From Phycisphaerales bacterium (lineage in GTDB: Bacteria; Planctomycetota; Phycisphaerae; Phycisphaerales; UBA1924): a stretch of DNA of 63,653 nucleotides. The DNA lies in contig JANQQR010000013.1 in assembly GCA_028289195.1 (NCBI GenBank), positions 1 through 63,653 on the forward strand, in the 5' to 3' direction. Numbering within the stretch: the stretch's first letter is position 1; each line of letters begins with the position of its first letter. Below are positions 24,579 to 31,823 of this stretch, in pieces. The notes beneath the pieces were generated by a model. It saw only the letters and a list, made by a program, of their open reading frames with translations, was not told the origin of the DNA and did not search any database. The position numbers were made by a program, and so were the translations under genes.

Positions 24579-25445
24579 GTGCTCAAGCACCGCCTGACCT
24601 TTGGGCCGATCCTGATCGGCGCGCTCCTGGGAATCGCCTGGCTGGAGTCTCTCGCGCGGGATGCTTCGGGCTCTGGCGGATTGGTCCTGGGCCCGCTGCT
24701 CGGCGTGGTGCTCGTGCTGGCGACCCGAGAGCTGGTGCTGCTGCTCCGGTCTCACGGCACACGGCTCGTTCACTGGCTTTCCTGTGCGTGCGTGCTTGTG
24801 GGCGCGGGCGCGGTGGGGCTCGCCGCTCCGGAGTGGCGAGGCGTCTCCGCGGGAACGCTCGTCGCGAGCGCGGCCGTCGTGGTCGTCATGGCGTCGCTGG
24901 TCGCGTACTCGTGGGGCGCGAGAACCGACGGCGTGACGTCTTCGGTCAGCGCGACGCTGCTCCTTTTCGCGTATCCGGGTGTGCTGGGCGGTTTCGGGCT
25001 GCTGCTGGTCCGTGAGCACTCGGTCTGGGTCGTGGTGTACGTGCTCCTGCTGACGAAGCTGTGCGACATCGGCGCGTATTTCACCGGCACCTCGATCGGC
25101 AGGCACAAGCTCATCCCGTGGCTGAGCCCGGGCAAGACCTGGGAGGGGCTCGCCGGAGGTCTGGCGACTTCGGCGATCGCCGGAGCCCTCGGGGCGGGCA
25201 TCCTCGGGGCCTCGCCCGCGACTGGCGCGGCCCTCGGGGCCGTGTTCGGGCTGGTCGGTCAGGGCGGGGATCTCGTCGCGAGCCTGCTGAAGCGGGACGC
25301 CGAGGTGAAGGACTTCGCCCGGACGCTCCCGGGCTTCGGGGGCATTATGGACGTCGCCGACAGCCCACTGCTGGTCGCGCCGGTCGCTTTCTGGCTTCTG
25401 CATCTCGTCGGGCAGGTTGGCGCGGACACGGCCGGCATTGGGTGA
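24579..25445 (+). CDS. cdsA: Phosphatidate cytidylyltransferase
   Basis: A 288-residue polytopic membrane enzyme forming CDP-diacylglycerol from phosphatidate and CTP. The signature block SLLKRDAEVKDFARTLPGFG and GIMDVADS near the C-terminus matches the CdsA pattern SxxKRxxxxKD...GG...DR.DS with two substitutions: Phe for His before the Gly-Gly and Val-Ala for Arg-Leu. At least seven hydrophobic segments precede it. The start is GTG, 22 bases after uppS, without a strong Shine-Dalgarno. Synteny uppS-cdsA is standard in bacteria and supports both calls. Confidence 0.87.
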   Translation: MLKHRLTFGPILIGALLGIAWLESLARDASGSGGLVLGPLLGVVLVLATRELVLLLRSHGTRLVHWLSCACVLVGAGAVGLAAPEWRGVSAGTLVASAAVVVVMASLVAYSWGARTDGVTSSVSATLLLFAYPGVLGGFGLLLVREHSVWVVVYVLLLTKLCDIGAYFTGTSIGRHKLIPWLSPGKTWEGLAGGLATSAIAGALGAGILGASPATGAALGAVFGLVGQGGDLVASLLKRDAEVKDFARTLPGFGGIMDVADSPLLVAPVAFWLLHLVGQVGADTAGIG

Positions 25446-25479
25446 TAGACTCCATCTTGGATCATCAGTTGGAGGCCGG

Positions 25480-26271
25480 ATGGGCGCAACGCAGAAGCTC
25501 CTTGCTCTCTATCGAGTGGACAAACAACTCCGCGGGCTCAAAGGACGCCTCCGCGGCGCCGAGGCGTACCTGAAGCAGCAGGACTCGCAGCTCGACGCGA
25601 TCGGCGCCGACCGCACCGCGCTCCGCGACCAGATCATGCATCTGGAAGCCCAGGAGCAGAACGACGAGAACGAGTCGAAGGGCATCGATGAGCGGATCGT
25701 CACGCTTCGCGAGCGGATGAATAACGCGCAGACCAGCAAGGAGCACAGCGCGCTCCTGACAGAGGTCAACACGCTCAAAGCCGACAAGGGCCTGATCGAA
25801 GAGCGCGCCATCGAAACGCTGGAGAAGCTCGACGGGCTCCGTGCCCAACTCGGCGAACTCGATTCACAGGAATCGGAGCGCAAGAGCGTCCGCGAGGTCG
25901 CGATCAAGGACCGCGACCAGACGCAGGCCGAGATCAAGGAGCGCCTCGACGAGCTCGAGGCCGAACGGGCCAAGGTGATCGTGGACGTCCCCCCCGCCGC
26001 CCTGGAGGTCTACCAGGAGCGGCTCGACTTCGGGGTCGAGGATGTCATGGCTCCGATCGAGGAGCAGAGCCGCCGCAACCTCGACTACACGTGCGGCTCG
26101 TGCTTCACGCACCTTCCCATCGAGCAGGTGAGCATCCTGCTCAAGCGTGGCGACATCACGCGTTGCCCGTCGTGCGAAGCGATCCTCTACATCGAAGAGG
26201 ATCTCCGCGACGACATCACGACGGCTAACGAGAAGAAGCGCAAGCGCGCCGAAGCCGCGAACCAGTCGTAG
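25480..26271 (+). CDS. Coiled-coil protein with C-terminal C4 zinc ribbon (CT398 type)
   Basis: A 263-residue cytosolic protein. About residues 5-175 form long charged heptad helices (LLALYRVDKQLRGLKGRL, KSVREVAIKDRDQTQAEIKE, RLDELEAER). The end is a zinc ribbon with YTCGSCFTHL (C205, C208) and TRCPSCEAILY (C229, C232). This matches the widespread CT398/YbgI-neighbour family, known in Chlamydia and planctomycetes and suspected to act with sigma-54 or secretion regulators; direct evidence is limited. GGAGG four bases before ATG 25480 decides the start. It follows cdsA by 34 bases and may be co-transcribed with it. Confidence 0.82.
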   Translation: MGATQKLLALYRVDKQLRGLKGRLRGAEAYLKQQDSQLDAIGADRTALRDQIMHLEAQEQNDENESKGIDERIVTLRERMNNAQTSKEHSALLTEVNTLKADKGLIEERAIETLEKLDGLRAQLGELDSQESERKSVREVAIKDRDQTQAEIKERLDELEAERAKVIVDVPPAALEVYQERLDFGVEDVMAPIEEQSRRNLDYTCGSCFTHLPIEQVSILLKRGDITRCPSCEAILYIEEDLRDDITTANEKKRKRAEAANQS

Positions 26272-26292
26272 ACCGCTCCAGAATCTTCGGGG

Positions 26293-26886
26293 CTACTCGT
26301 TGGCGAGCACGCTCAACTGCACATACGCGGTGTAGCGCGCCCCCCCGCCTTTCGCTGCGCCAAGCGGAGCAGCCCAGGTCAGATCGATCCGCTCGTCAGC
26401 GACGGTGGCGCCGGAATCGATCAGGCGACGCCGGGCGGCCTCGATCGCGTCGCGCCGAGCGGACCGGAGGTCATGGCCGAGCGCTTCTGCGCACGCGTGG
26501 AGCCGGCCGTCCTGGCTGCGGATGTCGCTGAACCACCACGCCGGGCGGCCGTCCGGTCCGGCGGTGCCCGAGCCCGACGAGAAAGGACCGGAGCGCACCG
26601 TGCTGCGGGGCTCGTCGCCGCCCCGCTCACCAAGAGGGACTTCGATCGGTGCCGCGGGCCCCGCGAGCGTCGCGCCTCGCTGAGGCGCCGCCGTTCCCGA
26701 GGATCCGCCGGGCGCCGGCTCTCCTGAAGGACCTGCCTCCACCTGCAGAGTCTCCGACCCGGAGGGGTCGGCGGATGTCAGAGGCTCGGCGTCGTCCCGG
26801 GCGCCTCCGCCGCCGCACGCGCCCGCGATGGCTCCGGCTCCGGAGAGGGCCGCCGCAGCTAGCCAGTCTCGTTGGGTTCGGTTCAT
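26293..26886 (-). CDS. Putative lipoprotein
   Basis: A 197-residue protein. The N-terminus (RTQRDWLAAAALSGAGAIAG, then AC) has a charged start, a hydrophobic core and a lipobox-like AGAC, consistent with a lipoprotein anchored by Cys24. A Ser/Gly/Pro/Glu-rich low-complexity linker follows (about 25-110). The C-terminal ~85 residues are compact, with SARRDAIEAARRRLIDSGA and the strands GGARYTAYVQLSVLANE, resembling LPP20-type domains. The start overlaps the nrdR stop by 4 bases, so translation is coupled. Function unknown. Confidence 0.65.
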   Translation of the reverse strand: MNRTQRDWLAAAALSGAGAIAGACGGGGARDDAEPLTSADPSGSETLQVEAGPSGEPAPGGSSGTAAPQRGATLAGPAAPIEVPLGERGGDEPRSTVRSGPFSSGSGTAGPDGRPAWWFSDIRSQDGRLHACAEALGHDLRSARRDAIEAARRRLIDSGATVADERIDLTWAAPLGAAKGGGARYTAYVQLSVLANE

Positions 26887-27380
26887 CGCACCTCGAACAG
26901 CTTGCGCTGGTCCTTGACGTCTCGCACGCGCTCGTTGAGCGACTCGAGCTGTCGCATCAGGTCGCCCACATTCCGGAACTCGTAGTACTCGCTTGCGAAT
27001 CTGACGTACGCGATCTCATCGAGATCCCGGAGCTTCTCAGCGACGAGTTCGCCGATGGCTCGGGACTCGACTTCGCGGTCGTAGGTGCGGTGGATCACAT
27101 CCTCGACCTCGTCGACAACTGCGACCTTGTCGTCCTCCGGGATGGGGCGCTTGCCGCAGGCCGAGACGATGCCGCGCATGATGTTGTCGCGGCTGAACGC
27201 CACACGCGAGCCGTCTTTCTTGATGACGGTCAGACGCCCGGTCTCCTCGATTCGCTCGTAGGTCGTGAAGCGCTTCCCGCAGTCGAGACACTGCCGGCGA
27301 CGGCGGATCACCCGGCCCCCTTCGCTGGATCGGCTGTCGATGACCCGGTCTCGATCGGCTTTGCAGAAGGGGCAGATCAT
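26883..27380 (-). CDS. nrdR: Transcriptional repressor NrdR
   Basis: A 165-residue regulator of ribonucleotide reductase genes that senses dATP/ATP. The N-terminal zinc ribbon has MICPFC (C3, C6) and QCLDCGKRF (C31, C34), followed by TYERIEETGRLTVIKKDG. The ATP-cone follows (SRDNIMRGIVSACGKRP, then IPEDDKVAVVDEVEDVIH). The start at 27380 gives the family's exact N-terminus; the longer open frame is rejected. No nrd gene is visible here; the regulon lies elsewhere. The downstream gene is a putative lipoprotein, an unusual partner. Confidence 0.95.
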   Translation of the reverse strand: MICPFCKADRDRVIDSRSSEGGRVIRRRRQCLDCGKRFTTYERIEETGRLTVIKKDGSRVAFSRDNIMRGIVSACGKRPIPEDDKVAVVDEVEDVIHRTYDREVESRAIGELVAEKLRDLDEIAYVRFASEYYEFRNVGDLMRQLESLNERVRDVKDQRKLFEVR

Positions 27381-27509
27381 GGGGCGTGTCCGCTCGCGTC
27401 GGGACGGCTCGTGCCCCCTGCCCCGCCGGTACGACAATCCGTTGGGGGTTCGGCGAGTGCGCTTACGCCATATGGTGCACCGCGGGACGCGGGACGTCAA
27501 AGACCTGCC

Positions 27510-27538
27510 TTGTCGGCTCCGCTGGGCAGGGATAGGCT
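27510..27538 (+). promoter_or_regulatory. Candidate thrS promoter
   Basis: TTGTCG (27510-27515) and TAGGCT (27533-27538) are spaced 17 bases apart. The -10 lies about 72 bases before the thrS ATG. No T-box-like leader was recognised between them. Confidence 0.4.
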
Positions 27539-27610
27539 GGCGCGTCTGCCAGTTCGAACGATCTCCCCCACTCTCCGGCCTCGAGCCGGCCCGCGACCCG
27601 GAAGCCCGCC

Positions 27611-29692
27611 ATGCCCCGCATCACCCTGCCGGACGGCAGCGTCAAAGAATTCGACTCGCCCGTGAGCGCTCTCGAGGTGGCCCGGTCCATCGGGCCAGGG
27701 CTCGCCAAGGCGGCGCTGGGCTGCAGGGTGGACGGGGAACTCAGCGATCTGTCCAGGGTGCTCGCGACCGATTGCGAGCTCGCGATCGTGACCGAGCGCA
27801 GGCGCGACAAGACGCTCGACCCGGACGGCCTCAGCATGCTCCGCCATTCCGCCGCCCATGTCATGGCCGAGGCGATCCAGCGGATCGTGCCCGGCGCGCA
27901 GCTCGTCTACGGCCCTCCGGTGGACAGCGGGTTCTACTACGACATCGCGTTCCCCGAAGACCGGCCCCTCCGGGAGGGCGACTTCGAGGCGATCGAGAAG
28001 GAGATGCACTCCATCATCGCCGAGGACCGCGCGTTCACGCGGTACGAACTCGCTTCCGACGAGGGGATGGCCAAGCTGAACCAGGAGGGGAGCAAGTACA
28101 AGATCGACAACGCCGAGCGGGCGATCGAAGCCGCCGGAGCGAACGGCGACGGTGCATCGCTCTCCTTCTACGCCACCGGGGAACCCGGCAAGAACTGGGA
28201 GGACCTCTGCAGAGGACCCCACATCCCGAGCACAGGGCGTATCGGTGCCGCGAAGGTGATGAGCCTCGCCTCGAGCTACTGGCACGGCGACGAGAACTCG
28301 GACCGCTTGACCCGCGTCTACGGGACCGCGTTCCCTTCGAAGAAGGATCTCGATGCCCACCTCGACCAGCTCGAGCAGGCCCGGGCGCGTGACCATCGCG
28401 TCATCGGCAAGAAGCTCGGGCTGTTCCACATCGACGACACCGTCGGCCAGGGGCTGATCCTCTGGACACCCAAGGGCGCGGTGATCCGCAAGGAGCTCCA
28501 GGACTTCATCGGGGCCGAGCTGCGCCGGCAGGGCTACCACGACGTGTTCTGCCCGCACATCGGCAAGCTCGACCTCTACAAGACGAGCGGCCACTTCCCC
28601 TACTACGCCGACAGCCAGTACCCGCCGGTCGTCGATCGAGGGATGCTCGCCGAGATGGCCAGCGAGGGGTGCTCATGCGGGGATCTCTCGAACCGGATGA
28701 GCGCTGGCGACATCGAGGGCTACTTGCTCAAGCCGATGAACTGCCCGCACCACATCAAGATCTTCGACAGCCAGCCCCGCTCGTACCGCGACCTGCCGGT
28801 CCGCCTCAGCGAGTTCGGCACTGTGTACCGCTGGGAGCAGTCCGGAGAGCTCAGCGGCATGACCCGCGTCCGGTGCTTCACCGTCGATGATGCCCACCTG
28901 TTCTGTCGCGAGGATCAGGTCGCCGACGAGGTCCGGGGCTGCCTCAGCCTCGTGAAGATCGCGTTCGAGACGCTCGGTCTCGAGGACTTCCGGGTGCGCG
29001 TCGGGCTCCGCGATCCGGACTCGACGAAATACGTCGGCGATCCCGGCGTGTGGGACAAGGCGGAAGAGGCCTGCCGGGCAGCGGCCGCGAGCCTCGGGGT
29101 GCCGTTCAGCGAGGAGCCCGGCGAAGCCGCGTTCTACGGGCCCAAGATCGACTTCATCGTGAAGGACGTGATCGGGCGCGAATGGCAGCTCGGCACGGTG
29201 CAGGTCGACTACAACCTTCCCGAGCGATTCGATCTGAGCTACGTGGGCGCCGACAACCAGTCGCACCGACCCGTCATGATCCACCGCGCCCCGTTCGGCA
29301 GCCTCGAGCGGTTCGTCGGAGTCCTCATCGAGCACTTCGCCGGAGCCTTCCCCGCGTGGCTGAGCCCCGAACAGGTGCGCGTGCTCCCCATCAGCGAGAA
29401 GTCCCACGACTACGCGGACGAGGTGCTTGAGTCTCTTCGAGAGCGGGGCCTCCGCGCGACGTGCGATCAGGGGAACGAGCGCATCCAGGCGAAGATCCGG
29501 GTCGCGGCCGAGGACAAGATCCCCTACCTGCTCGTCGTCGGACCGAGGGACGCCGAGGCCAGGACCGTCTCGGTCCGCGCCCGCGGGATTGAGAAAGACC
29601 TCGGAGCGCTGGATCTCACGGCGTTCTGCGACTCGCTGGTCGACGAGGTCGCCTCCAAAGGGGCGACGAATGTTCGAGAGCTGTTAAAGTAG
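27611..29692 (+). CDS. thrS: Threonyl-tRNA synthetase
   Basis: A 693-residue class II aminoacyl-tRNA synthetase. Order: TGS domain (1-60, ITLPDGSVKEFDSPVSALEV), SAD editing-type domain with HSAAHVMAEA (about 75-90) and the YTD-like block, and a catalytic core starting around KKLGLFHIDDTVGQGLI. The zinc/substrate motif is KPMNCPHHIKIFDSQ, motif 2 is YRDLPVRLSEFGTVYRWEQS, and motif 3 is IHRAPFGSLERFVGVLIEH. The C-terminal anticodon domain begins near QVRVLPISEKSHDYADEV. Complete length for the family. Solitary, with a candidate promoter upstream. Confidence 0.97.
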   Translation: MPRITLPDGSVKEFDSPVSALEVARSIGPGLAKAALGCRVDGELSDLSRVLATDCELAIVTERRRDKTLDPDGLSMLRHSAAHVMAEAIQRIVPGAQLVYGPPVDSGFYYDIAFPEDRPLREGDFEAIEKEMHSIIAEDRAFTRYELASDEGMAKLNQEGSKYKIDNAERAIEAAGANGDGASLSFYATGEPGKNWEDLCRGPHIPSTGRIGAAKVMSLASSYWHGDENSDRLTRVYGTAFPSKKDLDAHLDQLEQARARDHRVIGKKLGLFHIDDTVGQGLILWTPKGAVIRKELQDFIGAELRRQGYHDVFCPHIGKLDLYKTSGHFPYYADSQYPPVVDRGMLAEMASEGCSCGDLSNRMSAGDIEGYLLKPMNCPHHIKIFDSQPRSYRDLPVRLSEFGTVYRWEQSGELSGMTRVRCFTVDDAHLFCREDQVADEVRGCLSLVKIAFETLGLEDFRVRVGLRDPDSTKYVGDPGVWDKAEEACRAAAASLGVPFSEEPGEAAFYGPKIDFIVKDVIGREWQLGTVQVDYNLPERFDLSYVGADNQSHRPVMIHRAPFGSLERFVGVLIEHFAGAFPAWLSPEQVRVLPISEKSHDYADEVLESLRERGLRATCDQGNERIQAKIRVAAEDKIPYLLVVGPRDAEARTVSVRARGIEKDLGALDLTAFCDSLVDEVASKGATNVRELLK

Positions 29693-29922
29693 GCAATCTG
29701 CCGGCTAAGCTCGCGCAAGTCTTGCCCTTCGATCGCTTTAGGCTGTGGATAATCCGGGATTCACTCTTGCAGCCCCCCCGAAGCAGGTGTAGCTTATCGA
29801 GACGTGGGGCTGGGAGAGGACCCGGCTCATCTTGTTGCGAGCAGTTTGGCCAAGATGATATCGGCCTGCCTCGGCATAAGTAATGTTTTCTCATAGCCCG
29901 AGGGAAGGGAAAGAGAGCAGAG

Positions 29923-30675
29923 ATGAACTTGCGAATGGATAAAGTCGTTGGGGCTCTCGCGGGCTTCGGATCGCTCCTGATCGCCGGCAGCGCGAGCGCC
30001 GGCCTGGTCGCGAGCTTCGACCTTGAGAACCACCCGGACGCAGCCGAGGCGCCCCCACCGTACGGCCTTCGCCTCGACAACCTCTTCCTGCAAGAGGGCG
30101 GCGAGGGCGGCGTCACGACGTTCTCGTTCGACACCCAAGCCGGCGTCACTCTGTCGATTTTCGATGAGAGTCAGGAGCTCGGAGACCGCAACGGCAGCTT
30201 CCTCCGCATCAACATCAGCGGAGAGGTGTTCGGCGGCGAAGAGAGCGGGTACGGCGTCGGGCTCTACGACCTGAACTTCGACTACCGGATGCACGTCACC
30301 GAGGTCGAAGACGGCTGGGTCGTGGTCTCTGCCGACGGCAGCAACAACGGTTCGCTGACGCCCATCTTCGACGTCGAGGACGGCCGTGGCGGCGGTGCCG
30401 AGTACCGCTTCTGGGACCAGTTCAGCGAAGGCGCCGACGCGTCGGCCAGATTCCAGAACGACGGCCACCGCCTCGATGACCGGGTCAACTTCGTTGACAT
30501 GATCGTCGGCCGCGGCTGGCTGACGTTCAACCAGGACAACTCGAACAGCGCCGGCACCCAGGACTTCCTGTTCATCGGACGCAACCGCGAGCCCGGCAAC
30601 CCGATCCCCCTCCCGACGGCCGCCGGCCTCGGTCTGGCCGGGCTCGGCGTGGTCGTCTCTCGTCGGCGCCGCTGA
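29923..30675 (+). CDS. Surface-sorted protein with PLP-RRRR C-terminal signal (paralogue 1)
   Basis: A 250-residue exported protein of unknown function. Signal peptide: KVVGALAGFGSLLIAGSASA. The C-terminus has the three-part sorting pattern motif/TM/basic: NPIPLPTAAGLGLAGLG, then VVVSRRRR, as in PEP-CTERM-like proteins but with PxPLP in place of PEP. The body is acidic and beta-rich (NHPDAAEAPPPYGLRLDN, GVTTFSFDTQAG). It is clearly paralogous to the next gene (same order of APPPYGLR, GGVTTFSFD, DGHRLDD). Followed by a terminator. Likely a surface or cell-envelope protein; no enzymatic motif seen. Confidence 0.8.
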   Translation: MNLRMDKVVGALAGFGSLLIAGSASAGLVASFDLENHPDAAEAPPPYGLRLDNLFLQEGGEGGVTTFSFDTQAGVTLSIFDESQELGDRNGSFLRINISGEVFGGEESGYGVGLYDLNFDYRMHVTEVEDGWVVVSADGSNNGSLTPIFDVEDGRGGGAEYRFWDQFSEGADASARFQNDGHRLDDRVNFVDMIVGRGWLTFNQDNSNSAGTQDFLFIGRNREPGNPIPLPTAAGLGLAGLGVVVSRRRR

Positions 30676-30718
30676 TCTTCTACGAGCCCGATCGAGGCTC
30701 GGTACAATCGACCTCACG

Positions 30719-30751
30719 GAGAGTTCGTCGTCATGGCGGGCTCTCTTTTTC
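30719..30751 (+). terminator. Rho-independent terminator after paralogue 1
   Basis: Eleven-base-pair stem (30719-30729 with 30735-30745, four G-T pairs) and a 5-base loop, followed by TTTTT (30746-30750). Confidence 0.72.
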
Positions 30752-30847
30752 GGGACGCGTACGGCACCCGTCCGATAACTCGAAGGGGACCCGGGACGAT
30801 CCTGGGTCAGGGAGAATCCGGGAAGTGCTCGCTGTGCGGAGGGCCGG

Positions 30848-30863
30848 TCGCTCATTTGAGCGA
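30848..30863. repeat. Near-perfect palindrome before paralogue 2
   Basis: TCGCTCA-TT-TGAGCGA, seven-base arms with a two-base centre, 75 bases upstream of the ATG of the second paralogue. Could be an operator; no promoter was assigned beside it. Confidence 0.45.
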
Positions 30864-30937
30864 TAGTTTTGCGCGCAGGGGTGCTCGGCGAGCTCGGCGG
30901 CGGACGCCGCGGGGCGGAGACAGTGGGAGAACTGAGA

Positions 30938-31717
30938 ATGAAGGTTGGAATCGGTAGTGCGCTCGCTGCGATGGCAGTGGCGTTTGTTGGGTGGTCCGCG
31001 CCCGCTTCGGCGGCGTCGGTTCGCCAGTTCGAGTTGTTCGACCATCCGGACGGCAACGAGAACCCTCCCCCCTACGGCCTGCGTTTCGATGACATCCTCG
31101 CCGGCAGCGGCGGCGACGGTGGCGTGACGACGTTCTCGTTCGACACGTTCGCCGACACGATCCTGACGGTGACCGATGACATGATGGGCTCGATCACCAT
31201 CAACATCAGCGGCAACCTGTTCGGCGGCGAGAAGGACAGCGGTTTCGGCGTTGGCCAGTGGGCGCTGGACTTCAACTACACGATGAACGTTGCGCCGGAC
31301 GGCACCGGCTGGATCGTCACCGACAACGATTCGGACAACAACGGCACGCTGACCAAGGTCGGCGATGAGGGCGGCGTCGATGACGGCACCTCTTTCGAAT
31401 TCCGCGACAAGTCCGAGATGGGCGGCGACACGTCGTTCCGCTTCCTCCAGGACGGCCACCGTCTGGATGACTTCCCCGACATGGCCGACATGGACCCGTG
31501 GGTCGGGCGCGGCTGGTTCAAGTCGCTGTGGTACTACGACGGCGATGACGACGACGACGACGACAGCCGCGGCTGGAAGAAGACCAAGGGCGCTCACGAC
31601 TTCCTGTTCCTCGGGAAGGAAATCGACGGCGATCCGGGCGACCCGATCCCGCTCCCGAGCGCTGCCGGCCTCGGCCTGGTCGGCCTCGGCGTGGTGGTCT
31701 CGCGTCGGCGCCGCTGA
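30938..31717 (+). CDS. Surface-sorted protein with PLP-RRRR C-terminal signal (paralogue 2)
   Basis: A 259-residue paralogue of the gene before it. Signal peptide: KVGIGSALAAMAVAFVGW, then SAPASA. Shared blocks: DHPDGNENPPPYGLRFDD, GDGGVTTFSFDTFAD, FLQDGHRLDDFPDMAD. The sorting tail is DPIPLPSAAGLGLVGLG, then VVVSRRRR. Unlike paralogue 1 it carries an eight-residue Asp run (YYDGDDDDDDDDSRGW), close to the C-terminal signal, and it is more acidic overall. GGGAGA seven bases upstream decides ATG 30938 over an upstream in-frame ATG at 30869. A strong terminator follows. The pair is a local duplication with divergence in the acidic insert. Confidence 0.8.
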   Translation: MKVGIGSALAAMAVAFVGWSAPASAASVRQFELFDHPDGNENPPPYGLRFDDILAGSGGDGGVTTFSFDTFADTILTVTDDMMGSITINISGNLFGGEKDSGFGVGQWALDFNYTMNVAPDGTGWIVTDNDSDNNGTLTKVGDEGGVDDGTSFEFRDKSEMGGDTSFRFLQDGHRLDDFPDMADMDPWVGRGWFKSLWYYDGDDDDDDDSRGWKKTKGAHDFLFLGKEIDGDPGDPIPLPSAAGLGLVGLGVVVSRRRR

Positions 31718-31749
31718 TCGACGGTCCGCTCACACCTGAACTTCCACGA

Positions 31750-31786
31750 AGCCGGCCCTCTCTCGAGGGGGCCGGCTTTTGTTTTT
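31750..31786 (+). terminator. Rho-independent terminator after paralogue 2
   Basis: Perfect nine-base-pair stem AGCCGGCCC (31750-31758) / GGGCCGGCT (31769-31777) followed by TTTTGTTTTT to 31786. Confidence 0.85.
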
Positions 31787-31823
31787 GCCCATCCCAGGGC
31801 CCATTCGGCGGTAGCATGACCCC

